64,000 nt of DNA from Gambelia wislizenii (lineage: Eukaryota > Chordata > Lepidosauria > Squamata > Crotaphytidae): the NCBI GenBank assembly GCA_030847615.1, contig JAUMIR010000003.1, positions 34,904,501-34,968,500 of the forward strand, in the 5' to 3' direction. This document shows positions 11,312-22,025 of this stretch, piece after piece (the stretch's first letter is position 1; every line of letters begins with the position of its first letter). The notes under the pieces were generated by a model. The model was not told the DNA's origin, did no database searches, and saw only the letters and a list, made by a program, of their open reading frames with translations. Position numbers and translations under genes: made by a program.

Positions 11312-11535
11312 GGAGATTTTCAGACTACACTGTTATAGTGTTACTATTCCACTTTAACTGCTTTGGCTTCCTCCTGTGGAATTCTGGGGTTTTTAGTTTA
11401 GTGAGGCCTAAGATCTCTCTGGCTGAGAGTTGTAAATCCCCCTCCCTAAACTGCAAATCCCAGGATTCAAGAGGAGGCAGCCAGAGCAAATAAAGTGGAA
11501 TAGTAACACTATAACAGTGTTGTCTGAAAATCTCC
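11312..11535. mobile_element. Palindromic MITE, 224 bp
   Basis: Ends GGAGATTTTCAGAC and GTCTGAAAATCTCC. Inside them, CACTGTTATAGTGTTACTAT and TAACACTATAACAGTGT continue the inverted repeat to a centre near 11420, so nearly the whole element is a hairpin. Fragments of the family lie at 21635-21763, 37797-37920 and 57842-57932. It is non-coding. Confidence 0.8.
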
Positions 11536-12327
11536 GTGGTCTCAGTCTCTTCCTTTCTCTCTCTCCCCCAGACTGGTTTTCTTTTCTTTTCTTCCCCCCC
11601 CCCACTTTCTTTCCTTTCCTTTTTCTCTTGGTTTCACTAAATTGCATTGACATAATTGTCAAATTGCATTACAACTAAAAATTAAAAAAAAAACATGAAA
11701 GCATGCTGGGTTGGGCAATAGGGCAAGGAGGAGGGGTTAAGGGAGAGCAGAAGAGAGGGAGGGATCATTAGTGGCTGAAACAGCCCCAGGCACTCTATTA
11801 AAGGGATGTGTGATACTGAGGGCTGCCAAACCGGTTTCTGTCCAGTCACTTTTGCAAACATGATTGCAGAGACAACAGGAGTCATATGATAATGTGTTAG
11901 ATTTTAATCTTTCTTTTCTTTTTAAAGAATAAGTCTCTGGAAGCTGAATAAACTCTGAAAAGTACAACCCCATTGTTTTACCAGAAACAAGCCTGTGAGT
12001 GCCTTTTAGTGCCTTTGGTATCACAGCTTCTTGATGTATCACAGTGTACAGTAGTATCACAGCCTCTTGATGTTCTCCAGGGTGAATGTTGCAGTTTGGG
12101 CTGGAAAGCCTAGTCTGTTTCCAGAGAACAGAGCTAAGGGGAACCTTGCCTTCCCTTTCTTGTTTAGGTCAAAAGGAGAAGGTTGTTGATCAGCTTCAAA
12201 AGCATGTGTAACCTTGGTTGTTCTTATGGTGAGCAAAGCAGGGTTTTCCTTGGTGGGTTCCCCATTGGATTACAGCACACACACACCTAAACTGTGGAGC
12301 CTAGGATGTCCCTCCACATCTCTCTCT
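11536..12327. other. No gene; low-complexity and a small duplication
   Basis: A pyrimidine-rich tract covers 11540-11635. At 12019-12075 a short unit containing 'tatcacagc(t/c)tcttgatgt' is present twice. The minus-strand frames here are driven by base composition. Confidence 0.5.
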
Positions 12328-12475
12328 GGGCTTATCTACATGGGCAATTTACCCTATCTTGCCATCATCTTAGACCCCTGCAGTCCAGATGATGCAGGGC
12401 TTTCCCCCCGTTCTGCCCCCAGGCAGTCCTCATGACCTCCGTGTTACCATGCCCTACACCCCCACCCTATAATAT
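12328..12475 (+). mobile_element. Fragment of GGGCTTATCTACA TIR element
   Basis: Begins GGGCTTATCTACATGGGC and continues with 'ctgcccccaggcagtcctca', shared with 30812-31355. The 3' half is missing. Confidence 0.55.
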
Positions 12476-14085
12476 TTCATAATTGCAAATATTAAGACAC
12501 TTCATGGGGTCTAGTAGACTGGCATAGACCAAAAGTGAGGTCAGATGGAGGTCACAAGGACTTGAAAAAGAAGTCATGGAAAATTACTAGCAGACACACC
12601 CAAGATAGGATTAAGCGAAGCCCCCTAGGAAACAATGTCATTAAGGTGATATGTGCTAATTGCCTTTTGGTTCCCCTTGGCAATGAGTCATATCACCAAC
12701 AAATAAGTGACCAAAACAACCCTTATTCCCAGGAAATATTCCTCATCACCCATCCCTGTCATACAATGCGAAGGTTGTCATAAACATATCAATGCCTATC
12801 TCTCAGCCATTAAGAGCAATCAACAGAGTTTCAGTTTCCTTTGTTTAAATGATAAGAAACCCATCTACGCTTTGTTCTAAGCACAAACACCCCTTCTGGA
12901 CATGAAATACAGTATAAATATTAGTCCCCAAACAATAGCCATGTGTGCCCCTGTGCCTCTGTGGACAACTCCCTGCTACTCTCTCTGCTGGCGTGCCCCA
13001 GGATCAGACTTCAGTACCACCATGAGACGGCTGTCTGATTAGTTTGCTCCCCTCTTCAGGACTGGCAATTATTACCCTATCTTCCAAATTTATTCCTCTA
13101 TCCAACCTTTCTGCCTTAAACTCTTCATTAGCCTTGTGTGGTTCTTGTGAGCATGAGTTGCATGTGTGAATGCTTTCCATGTTTTTTTCCAATAAAAACC
13201 ATTTATTTTCCTTTAACTAGAGTTCTCTGCAGTTAGTACTAGTATACATAGGTGCACAAGGTCCTGAAAGTTACCTGACCTCTTGCAGGCCACCATTTGA
13301 GCTAATAATTCCCCCAGTTAATAACAGATTTAGGCATCATGGGTGGGCTCCCACAGACCCCCACATCTTTGGGTAACACCTGGGGCCAAGACGGGGGGGA
13401 GGCAGGGTAGGGCCCAATAACATACTTTAAAATAATACCCAGGAAAAACCACTCTTACCAGAAAAAAATGTATCGGGCCCCGTGAGACCACAGGAGCCCA
13501 TTCCGGCATGCCAGCTCGTCGCTGCAGCTGGTGGTCTGCCATCGCTCTGCCACAGCATGTGGCTTCAGATTCTCCCTTTGTTTCCCCAAAAGAAGATGAA
13601 GATTGGAAAGAAGCATTCCTGCAAGGTAAGTGTAGCAGCTTTGAAGTTTATAGCAACTGCAGCCAATTGTTTAAGTGAAAGAAAAAACATGTGGCTGAAT
13701 GGCATAGTGAGGAGCCATACCAGTATTGCAGATTTGGTAACTGATGGAGCCTGGGGAGTGTTTTGAGTGGAAATTATTAATAAATTTAAGATGGTTATGT
13801 TTTTTAAAGGTTACAGTTCTAAAGATGCTTGGTGGGAATTGAGACCTATTGAGCTAAAATGTGCCATAAGTTGAACAACAACAAACGTACTTAGGCTGGC
13901 ACTGTAGATGTGGTATTCTACCAAACCATGAACCACCAAATAAAATAAGTCACATTATTTTACAACAGTAGCCAAACCTAGCTGCTTAAGGGAGGTTTGG
14001 CTGAGCTAACCCTGCCTCCCCTTGTTTGCTAGCTCATGGTAAGTCTCAGGGACCCTGCAGCCCTAGCCAGCATAGCCATTGAGGA
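12476..14085. other. Unassigned; repeat fragment at about 13333-13545
   Basis: Mostly unrecognised. At 13333-13545 the order 'gggtgggctcccacag', 'ggcagggtaggg', 'aaataatacccagg' parallels the 30812-31355 element. A donor-like AAGGTAAGT at 13624 follows a frame (13482-13766) with no protein similarity I know, so I do not call an exon. Confidence 0.4.
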
Positions 14086-14145
14086 GGATTCTTGGGGTTA
14101 CAGTCCAACAATATCTGGAGGTCCACTTGACTCCCACCCATGGTA

Positions 14146-14354
14146 CAGTGGGCCCTTGGCATCCATTGGGGTTTGGTTCCAGGACCCCCCATAGATACCA
14201 AAATCCATTGATGCTCAAACCCCTTTACATACAATGGCACAGTGTCCCTTATATAAAATGACAAAATCAAGGTTTGCTTTTTGGATGATTATGGTGGTGG
14301 TGGTGGTGATTGCTTGAATCCATGAATGCAGAATCTATGGATAAGGAGGACAGC
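14146..14354. mobile_element. Non-autonomous pogo/Tigger-like element
   Basis: Starts CAGTGGGCCCTTGGCATCC and continues 'ggggtttggttccaggac', 'taccaaaatccattgatgctcaaaccc'. The other end, GGATAAGGAGGACAGC, is roughly complementary to the start, and TA lies at both sides. The wording matches MER2/Tigger-type elements known in vertebrates. It is non-coding. Confidence 0.72.
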
Positions 14355-14890
14355 TATATAGCGATTAGAATGCACCTGCTCTCCCCAGCATGTTTTTTTT
14401 AAGTGTAGATCTATAAGTTTGGCATCCAAAATGGAACTCACAAGAAAAATAGGGGCTGGTGAAAGAAAAATAATCACCCTCAGATGCATTTTGGAAGAAG
14501 CTTGCAAGTAGTTTCTAGAATGTTCCACATGTTTGTTTGTTTGTTTGTTTATGCAAGGCTTACCTGACCTGGTTGTTGCATTTCACATATGCATATTGTT
14601 GGTTTTGGATAAAACGTTTGCTCAAATATGTTGAATTCCTCTCCTTTTTTTGTTGTCTAGGAACCTATCTTTATTACTTCCATTTTATTTCTGCCTCTGG
14701 TACCAAATTTTGTTTTAAAGAAGTAATACCTATGAACACATCTTCTTAGCTAACTGACATATATCTGTACACAGTATATATCCAAGGATAAACAATGATC
14801 ATAACTTTCACTGCATACACTTAGTCTGATATTATTTTGAATTCTTAATTTAAGATTTATCTAATCTTTTCCCATATTCTTCCTGCTGTA
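14355..14890. other. No gene; (GTTT)n at about 14530-14550
   Basis: Unassigned AT-rich sequence with a short GTTT repeat. The frame at 14537-14749 starts within this repeat. Confidence 0.5.
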
Positions 14891-15069
14891 CAGTAGGACT
14901 CCCATATCTGCTGGGGATTGGTTCGGGGGGTGTGTGGATACCGAAAACAGTGGATAATAGTGAACACCATTGAAAATAATGGGACTTCCGGGTTAAAATA
15001 CCATACAGTTGCCTTGGAGGACCTAGAAAATGGCTAGAGAGGATACATTTTCTAGGAAAACTCTTTGAG
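14891..15069. mobile_element. Pogo/Tigger-like element, 3'-truncated
   Basis: CAGTAGGACTCCCATATCTG followed by 'ctggggattggttcgggggg' and 'gaaaataatgggacttcc' closely matches the complete copy at 34700-34932. It stops after 'tttctaggaaaactct', where the copia-like remnant begins. Confidence 0.75.
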
Positions 15070-15375
15070 GCTGGAGGTCATGGTCAGCAGTGTGCCAGGA
15101 GAGTAGATAAGGAGCAATACCTGACATCGGCATCTCAGGAGCAAGGTGAGGCTATGTGCAGCTTAGTGAGACGAAGCTACTCGTGTGGAAAGGAGGGGCA
15201 TTTGAGAAGAAATTGCCCTTCCAGGTTTGGCCACAAGAGGTAGCAGAGACAGCAGTAACAGAAGCCTGCAAGGAAGTCCTCTCAGACAGCTGGGCATGGT
15301 TTTCTTACTGCAGCTGTTTGTAAAGCTGAAGCCAAGCAGCTTTGTTGCTGGATTCTGGAGCTACACGCCATATGA

Positions 15376-15889
15376 CAGTGATGGGCAACCTTTTGAGCTT
15401 GGTGTGTCAAACTTCGCCAAAAAACTGAGCATAACTCAGGTGGTGTGTCACTTTGAGGAAAAAAACATTATTTTGTGATATTTATAGTTTAAATAACATA
15501 AATGTATAATTGTTATATATAATTGTATTTAATAAACAAAAAACTAATTATTATCTAATAAGGGAGGATGAAACATTTTTGACTAGAGTTCCTTCTGTGA
15601 CACGGAAGGAACATGGAGGGTAACGTGAGAGGGGCGGCATCGTCAGAAACTGGCCCCCTGCCACGAAACAGGCACGTACCTCTCCTGAGTCCTCAGGATG
15701 ACTTTTTTTGTGTCTGAAAATGTCCTTAGAGTTAGACTCTAACTCCAAGACTCTAGTTGCAAATGTTTCATCCTCAGGAGCAGCAAATATTTCATCCTTC
15801 CCATCATGCGGCTGCCTCAGCAGCCGCGTGTCATCAGAAATGGCTACGCGTGTCAGTTCTGACACGCGTGTCATAGGTTCGCATCACTG
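15376..15889. mobile_element. Non-autonomous hAT element, 514 bp, perfect 8-bp TSD
   Basis: Begins CAGTGATGGGCAACCT and ends AGGTTCGCATCACTG, a hAT-type inverted repeat. The 8-bp target-site duplication CCATATGA is perfect (15368-15375 and 15890-15897). The interior is non-coding and includes 'ggtggtgtgtcactttgag' and GACACGCGTGTCA-type palindromes. It landed two or three codons after the protease active-site triad of the copia-like element. The first 60 or so codons of the long plus frame that starts at 15708 therefore belong to this element. Confidence 0.93.
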
Positions 15890-15897
15890 CCATATGA

Positions 15898-16625
15898 TAA
15901 ACTATTTGGAGCTTTTACAGAATGTGAGGTGTTCAACAGTCTCCAAAGTGGACTTGGCAGATGAAGACCTGAGGGAGGTGGAGAATATGAGAACTGCTTT
16001 CATTCCCTGCTTAAGGAAACAATTCTCACAAGTTTTGTTTACTCCCAGTTTAAAGAGCTGCTTTCTCAGTGTATCTACTGTCACTGGTGATGGTTATAAG
16101 GTGATATTTGAGAAAAATAATTGTGTTATTTCAAAGGATGGTATGGCCTGTGCTAAGGGTGATAAAAGGGACAGACTATATTACTTGCATCCACAGGCAG
16201 ACAAGCCAAATGTAGCCAATGTGACAATGTCCAATGTTTCCTTGCATGATCAGTGTGTGCATTATCAGCATAGGGTACTTGGACATGCCAGTTTTGCTAC
16301 CTTGGCACAGATGGCAAAAGTGTATCCAGAGTTTAAGGTAAAGCTATGCCAAAAAATCCTGGACTGCACTGTCTGCAAGAAGGTTAAAGTCAAGGCTTTT
16401 CCTTTAGCCAAGGAAAACAAGAGAGTAACAAAGCAGCCCTTCCACACAGTTCATAGAGATCTTGCTGGGCCATTTACGGCAGGTGTGGGAGGTGCTCAAT
16501 ATATTTTTGTTTTGGTTGATCACTTTACGAGATACAGATTTGTGTATCTGCTAAAAACCAAAGAGCAGGCTTTTACCAAATTTAAGAAATGGGTAGCCAT
16601 TGCTGAAAGAGAGCCAACACGCTAA
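15898..16625 (+). pseudogene. Copia-type pre-integrase and integrase fragment
   Basis: Open from the hAT boundary to the TAA at 16623-16625. A GAG-pre-integrase-like stretch (LYYL near 16180) is followed by the HHCC zinc site: His codons 16269-16271 and 16284-16286, Cys codons 16365-16367 and 16374-16376. The integrase core starts with HRDLAGPF (Asp at 16458-16460) and continues to LVDHFTRYRFVYLL (Asp at 16518-16520). The third catalytic residue, a Glu, would lie downstream and is absent. Function, when intact, was joining retrotransposon DNA to the host genome. Confidence 0.88.
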
Positions 16626-16961
16626 GGACTTTTTCAAAAGGGGTAAAAAAAAAAACCTGCCGAAGTCGGGAGGAGGATGGCACATTCCCGCTTACAGTGC
16701 TCCGTTTCGGACAACGCCAACTTCCTCCCAACCTTCCCCCGTGCTTTCTCCATGCTGTAGGCATGAGAAATGCACCACTTTTTATTGACGGGGGTTTTCC
16801 GTTAATAAAAGCGGCACATTTCTCATGCCTGCAGTATGGAGGAAGCACAGGGGAAGGCTGGGAGAAGGACGGCATCATCCAAAATGGAGTGCTGTAAGCA
16901 GGACAGCGCCGTCCTCCTCCCAACCTCCATGGGGGTTTTCTTCCCCTGTTTGAAAAAGTCC
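16626..16961. mobile_element. Foldback MITE, Harbinger-like, 336 bp, TAA target site
   Basis: Starts GGACTTTTTCAAA and ends TTTGAAAAAGTCC. TAA lies on both sides (16623-16625 and 16962-16964), as expected for PIF/Harbinger. The element is almost wholly self-complementary. The centre holds 'catgagaaatgcaccactttttattgac' facing its complement, and the arms carry GGGAGGAGGATGGC and GTCCTCCTCCCAACCTCC. Length and layout match the element at 2800-3136. It interrupts the copia-like remnant. Confidence 0.85.
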
Positions 16962-18020
16962 TAAGAGCTGCAGGGGAAAATCTAGATTGTAGCAAGTGTT
17001 GTAATTGTAAAAATTGCCATTTGGCTGCTGAAGGTAGATTAAATGGATCTTGTTGATTGAAAAGGACAAAAACTCATCATCAATACCTAATAATTTTAAA
17101 GTAGAAATCCTATTTTCTGCCCACAGCTTTCATAGAAATAGAGTGCTTTTTCCCAGTCTTTAAATCAAGATTTCTCCATAAAATCAGTTTAGTGTGGGCA
17201 TATGGCTCAAATTGCAATTCCTATGATAATAGTTGCTCCATATGTCTAACTACAGAAATTGTAGTCAGTACTCTCTTCCATCAAGGGATGGAATATATTG
17301 TCATTCCCATCTGGGGGTGGGGGAGCCGCCAAGCAAGCAAAGAATATCAAGGTTTGGACAGCCCCCAGAAGAGATGGAAATCATGGATTCTATCTGAAAA
17401 CCATGCCATTTTTTTAAAGGAGGGGTTCAGGGGGGGTGAAACTGATGAGGGTTTCAGGAGCTGCATAAGGGGGACCCAGAGCAAGCATGCAGGCCAGAGG
17501 CTGCACTTTCCACACCTTCATATTAGGTGGGCATTTGATCTGATCTAACAGGACCATTCATGTATTCTCAGGTTGCCTGTGTGCCCTTTTCATACCCTGC
17601 AACCCTCCTTCAAAGCTTTCCATGTTAACTTGCTCAAAAATGCACCACTCCTAAAGTTCTGGACTGGGGTCTCCCCAACTCTGCTTCATGGAGAAATGCT
17701 AGGTTTCTCTGAAGACTGGCCCCTTTTACTTATAAATACTCAAATGTAACCCTTTTGGTATCTTAAGTATGGTGTGCATCTGATTTAAATTCTGGGGCGG
17801 CAGCAGAAAGACAATGCAGCATGCATCCACTGTGAGGAGTTTGAGACACATTGAACTGGGTTGTTTGAAGACATCAGACAAGGCCTCTTCAGCAATGCTC
17901 TCTGAACAAGCTAACTTTCTACTGAATATCGCCTCACCTAGAATAAAAAAGGTGCAGAATCTAGAACTTCACAGATGGGGAATACAATTTATTATTACTG
18001 AAATCTTCTTTTGACTGGTC
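16962..18020. other. No recognisable gene
   Basis: Just after the MITE, a short frame near 16985-17060 has clustered Cys codons (CSKCCNCKNC), possibly a further scrap of the copia-like element, but it is too short to assign. The rest, including the 118-residue frame 17192-17548, shows nothing I recognise. Confidence 0.4.
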
Positions 18021-18542
18021 TTCCGTTATCTCATCTTAGCCCTCTGGTTTCCATTCAACATTCTGCTGCTTAGATTATCTTTTTGGCCTTTCATTTTGAT
18101 CATGTAACCCCACTTTTAATATCTCTTATGGGTTGCCTTTTCCTTTCTGGATTCAGTAGAAGTGTCTTGTTTTAACTTTTAAAGTCTGACATGACCTACC
18201 TCCTCCCTATTGTTCATCCCTCATTTCTTTTTACCAGTCTGCTTGGGGTCTGCATTCAAGGAACTCTATGTTTCTCACTTGACCAAGGGTTTCTTCTGTC
18301 TTGCTTGTTTTCATCCTTGTTCACTTGCTGCTCCATACTGAGAACAGCTCCTCCCCTCATTGTTTTTAAATCTCAACTTAAAACTTGCTAGTTTTCCAAA
18401 GCTTTTGGAATTTTAGTTTAATATTGTTTTATAATCTTGTATATTTTGATTAAATGTATTGGTCAGTTTGCTTTATATTTATTGCATTGGTTTTTGCATT
18501 TCTGTCTGGATAATATGTTTTACAATTGTATTGCATAGTTTT
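18021..18542 (+). mobile_element. L2-like LINE, end of ORF2 and 3' tail
   Basis: With frame changes, the plus strand encodes the end of an L2-type polyprotein: a FDHVTPLL-like start near 18097, then phrases matching the 'LPF...IQY...VLTFK...HDL.PPY' region, ending FKSQLKT at about 18365-18390. The 3' part is AT-rich ('atattgttttataatcttg'), as in L2 tails. It is 5'-truncated and frame-broken. Confidence 0.72.
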
Positions 18543-18544
18543 TA

Positions 18545-19478
18545 TGAGGTCGGTCTATTAAATAACGAGACTGATACAATAACCCATCTTTATTTATATG
18601 TATTACAATTCTAATGTTTGTCCCCTTCAATATACTCCCCGTTCATACTCACACACCAATGCAGTCTTGTTTTCCACTAGTTGAAGGCATGGAGCAGACC
18701 AGTTTCTGTCAGCTGTGTCAACACATCTGCCGTTTCCTCCTCACTGCATCAGTTAACTCAAAACATGTTTCTTTAAGCACCGATTTCACTTTAGGGAAAA
18801 GGAAAAAGCCACATGGTGCCAAATCTGACAAATATGGAGGATGTTCAAGTGTAGTAATGCATTTATCGGCCAAAAACCGCTTCACAGAAAGTGCTGTGTG
18901 AGCAGGCACATTGTCTTGATGAAGAATGAAACCATCTTTCCACAGTTCTGGCCTTTTTTTCTGATTCCTCTCAGCTTTGTCAAAACTTCCTTATACTAAT
19001 GCCAGTTCACTCTTCTGCCTTCTGGAACCCATTCTGCCAAAATTATACCCTTGATGTCAAAAAAAAAAAAAAAAACAATGAGCATGGCTTGAATATGGAC
19101 TTGCTTTAACATACTTTTTTCAGCCTTGGTGATGATGGTGTTTTTCCGGTGCATTGACTATGGTTTTGTCTCAGGATCATACTGGAAGATCCAGGTTTCA
19201 TCGCAAGTGATGATTTTTTGAAAAAGGTTTGGGTCGGCCTCAAGTTGCTGCAGAATGTCATTTTGCTTGACTTTTAAACTTAGCATTTTTCCGGCACACA
19301 ACAGACAACACAGCTGCTTTAAATGATGATTGACAATTAACTGAATGGCTGAGAGTGTTGATATTTGTCATGAAGGTTCAGACATGTTCAAGGTCACCAC
19401 TCAAGCTTTCACAATCAGTTCTCCCTGATTTGTCTAAAAAGTAGAAACATAGTCTGGTTATTTAATAGACAGACCTCG
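18545..19478 (-). mobile_element. Mariner (DD34D) element, internally decayed
   Basis: Terminal repeats GAGGTCGGTCTATTAAATAA and, on the other strand, GAGGTCTGTCTATTAAATAA are bounded by TA (18543-18544 and 19479-19480). At 934 bp it is shorter than the usual 1.3 kb of a mariner, so parts are lost. The transposase reads on the minus strand. The ends keep most of 29-30 bp of inverted repeat, so it is not extremely old, but a run of about 16 A at 19058-19073 and several frameshifts break it. Confidence 0.93.
18718..19260 (-). pseudogene. Mariner transposase pseudogene
   Basis: Minus-strand pieces include CDETWIFQYDPE (about 19165-19210, first catalytic Asp), HQDNVPAH near 18900-18920 (second catalytic Asp) and HPPYLSDLAPCGFFLFPK (18798-18843). 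The DD34D triad needs an Asp 34 residues after the second one. That codon is GGC (Gly) at 18808-18810, one base from GAC, so the third metal ligand is lost. The open segment 18909-18718 is only a 63-residue C-terminal fragment. Confidence 0.9.
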
Positions 19479-19480
19479 TA

Positions 19481-20067
19481 CTTGTATTACTCCTTCTTTC
19501 CCCTATGTGTGCATTAGATTGTACACCTTTGGTAGTGTTGTTTTGCATTGTTCTTTTACTTGTAAAGTGCCATGTATTCTGATGGCACTATTAATAACAA
19601 CAACAACAGAAACCGTGTCATTTCTTCCAAATGAGTGTGTAAATTGTGAGAGTAAACTATATCCTTGTAGTCTGGAGTTCAAGGCACTGATATGGATTGA
19701 GGAAAAATCTGTAAAGGCCTTAGGAAAAGGAATACAATGTGTGGAAGCTCCTGGTTGTGGGAGTCATTGTACTGGCTGGTGTAAGAAAGCAGTTCTGGAC
19801 CTCCTTGTTATTGTAAAAAGGCCAGTGGTAGACATGGGCTAGCTGGATGTGCAAGTTGGCACTCTAGGACAGCTCTGCCTCCCCCACAAGCAACTGGTGG
19901 ATGCCAGCCCTCTCTGCTGCACCAGCTAGATGCCTCTTCTTTCTCAATCCACCTAATCCCATGCACCTACACTGGTGGGGCTTTTTTCTTTACAAGCAAT
20001 GAATAGGAACTACATTTCTACAGCAAAGAAGCTGAACTTTTTGAAAAGACCAATCAGTTGCAGATTA
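19481..20067. other. No recognisable gene
   Basis: A 111-residue plus frame (19507-19842) has no domain or membrane pattern I can assign, and no splice context supports it. Confidence 0.45.
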
Positions 20068-20390
20068 CCATGTATACTTTGAGAAATTTTAAGGAAAAAA
20101 ACCTGGGTCAATTTATCCACAGGTCAATATACATACTGTACCATAACTCTTATCAAAAAGGAACCATCCCCTTCTCTGAGTAGAATGGTGAAAGGTTTTT
20201 TCAAATGCCTGGGTAGGAAAATGGCAGCGGCCAGGGGCAGCTGACTCCCCTGAGGTGATGCTGGCACTCTCGTCCCTCTCCATTGAATGACCCTTGACTT
20301 ATCCACAGGCCATATCAAAATCTATATTTTTAGCCCCCAGACCTGCTCTCAACTTATACATGAGGTCAACGTATACATGAGCATATATGG
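20068..20390. mobile_element. TA-flanked non-autonomous DNA transposon (ACTTATACATGAGG type)
   Basis: Begins CCATGTATACTTTGAG and ends CAACGTATACATGAGCATAT then ATGG, with TA on each side. The end contains 'agacctgctctcaacttatacatgaggtc', a wording common in reptile interspersed repeats. Probably a Tc1/mariner-group MITE. It is non-coding. Confidence 0.6.
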
Positions 20391-20582
20391 TACCATGTAA
20401 TGATTTGGAAAATGACCTTGCATTCAAGTTTTCACTAGATACAAAACTATGAGAAGCTTAATCAGCTGGAAATCATTATGATATCCTCTCAAACCTAAGT
20501 TTATCATTCTGAGAGATAGGGAGAGAAGTATTTTTCCTGGTCCTAAGAATTAATTCTACTAGCCTCCTTAGTGTAAATAAAT

Positions 20583-20715
20583 CGGGGTTGGGAACTGTGC
20601 CCTCCACATTTTTTACTGGACTATAACTCCCATCATCCCCAGACAGCATAGCCAGTAGCAAGGAATACTGGATGTTATAAGTCAACATCTTCAGAGCTAC
20701 ACAATCTCCAGCCTT
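20583..20715. repeat. Palindromic interspersed repeat copy
   Basis: Carries 'gttgggaactgtgccctcca', 'actataactcccatcatcccc' and 'acatcttcagagcta'. Same foldback family as 120-285. Confidence 0.5.
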
Positions 20716-21335
20716 GATGCAAATAAACACTAAGAGAAAGTCAGGGCAGAAATTATGCATTGTTGATATAAAAACCTTTAGAAAGATTTTAACAAGAAAG
20801 GAAAGGGTTAAAATCAGATTGCATTTTCAGTGTGTGTTTTTTAAAATTGCTCTTTCTCATAAAATATGGTATTTATATATTGGTAGCAACAATGAGGTTT
20901 TCTTCCTGAGTCAGTTTAAAAATAACGTTGACATTGCGGTCAATACATTATGGATTGCCATATTTATATCAGACCCTCCTGGCACAGAAATACATCAATA
21001 ATATAAAATACTTAAGAATAGGTCTTATATTTAAATTAAACCTTACAATTCCTTGTCCTTTCTTCAGACCTTTCTTCTTCTTTCCTCTGCTGCTTTTAAA
21101 CATATCTTTGATGACAGGTTGCACTGATAATGATTTCAACATCTATTTTTAGACAGCAACTAAAGCTACTGTTTTTAAATAAGTCTTTGCAGAGGAAAAC
21201 TGGAAGTCGGCTCTTTGTTCGCTGATCTTATACTTTTATAATAAATACCTATATTATCCTTTTGCATGTGACAGTTTACAGCTAGCCAGCTGTGGCTTTG
21301 CCTTAGCAGAAAGTGCTTTTACTCACACACAAACA
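20716..21335. other. No recognisable feature
   Basis: AT-rich sequence. The overlapping frames at 20714-21152 have no support. Confidence 0.5.
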
Positions 21336-21548
21336 GGCACACCCATGTTTTCACTAGTCTCCTCTACTCAGTTAAGCTTCATACCCCTCCCAATGTAGCC
21401 ATGTAGGACTGAAGAAATCTGCAGGACAGGATGGAATATGGGATGGGAGGCTGAAAGGTGGCAGGAGAAGTGGACTGACTAATCATGTGCTCTGACTTGT
21501 GCAAGTAAGTAAAACCACCATAGGGTAGTGGTCAGAATGCTAGACTAG
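21336..21548 (+). repeat. 213-bp direct repeat, copy A
   Basis: From GGCACACCCATG to ATGCTAGACTAG. It matches 23594-23807 in the same orientation with roughly 14 differences over the length. It contains 'ctcctctactcagttaagctt' and a polypurine stretch. The copies sit on either side of the pogo-like element at 21766-23290. Confidence 0.85.
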
Positions 21549-21610
21549 AACTAAGGAGATCCAGCTTCAAAGCCTCACACAGTCATGATATCCACATGCT
21601 GACTTTGGGC
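21511..21610 (+). mobile_element. Possible tRNA-derived SINE head fragment
   Basis: 'gggtagtggtcagaatgctagactag' resembles box A, and 'ccagcttcaaagcctcac' resembles box B of a tRNA-related SINE. The usual tail is missing. It overlaps the end of direct repeat copy A. Confidence 0.4.
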
Positions 21611-21634
21611 CCTTTCAGCCTAACCAGAGGTCCT

Positions 21635-21763
21635 TTCATGCTACACAGTTATAGCACTCTGGTTCCACTGAAACTGCCATTGTTTCCTCCTATGGAAACC
21701 TGGGCTTTGTAGTCTATTGAGGCACTAGAAGAGAATTCCAAATACCTCTCCCTAAATTGCAAA
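21635..21763. mobile_element. Fragment of the 11312 palindromic MITE family
   Basis: Contains 'acacagttatagcactctgg', 'gtttcctcctatggaaacc' and 'ctctccctaaattgcaaat', in the same order as 11330-11455. The second arm is missing where the pogo-like element begins. Confidence 0.6.
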
Positions 21764-22025
21764 TACAGTTGGCCAGCTACATTTGTTGGGGTTAGGGGCG
21801 CAGGACCCCGGTGAAAGTGGAAAAACCATGAATATCTCTAGCGGGGGGGGGGGAGCAATAATATTTAACACACACAAGAAGTATGATCATAAATTCAACC
21901 CAGTGCAGATGCCTTCAAGGGAGAGGGGTTCCTTTGCAAGGCAGAAGCAGGCAGCTGGTGGGCTTGCTCCACCTCTGCTGCTGCCCTACGTCATTTTTAT
22001 TAACAAGCCTCGCTGCACATTCACA

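Larger units (their letters stand above)
15085..16625 (+). mobile_element. Ty1/copia-like LTR retrotransposon, gag-pol remnant
   Basis: Three ordered marks identify a Ty1/copia-type element. First, a Gag zinc knuckle at 15175-15216 has the spacing x-x2-C-x4-H-x4-C. Second, the aspartic protease active site DSGATRHMT lies at 15351-15377. Third, a pre-integrase and integrase region lies at 15898-16625. The order Gag-protease-integrase is diagnostic for copia, where integrase precedes reverse transcriptase. No reverse transcriptase, RNase H or long terminal repeats are visible. The copy is dead: the first Cys of the zinc knuckle is Ser, gag and protease are in different frames, stops follow the knuckle, a hAT element sits in the protease (15376-15889), and the coding frame stops in TAA at a Harbinger-like insertion (16626). 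Confidence 0.88.

Noticed and set aside
13482..13766. An exon ending at a donor-like AAGGTAAGT
   Set aside because: No acceptor, no protein similarity, and the start lies in a repeat fragment.
15708..15889. N-terminal 60 codons of the long plus-strand frame that continues into the copia integrase
   Set aside because: They lie inside the hAT element, whose boundary and 8-bp duplication end at 15897. The continuous frame is accidental.
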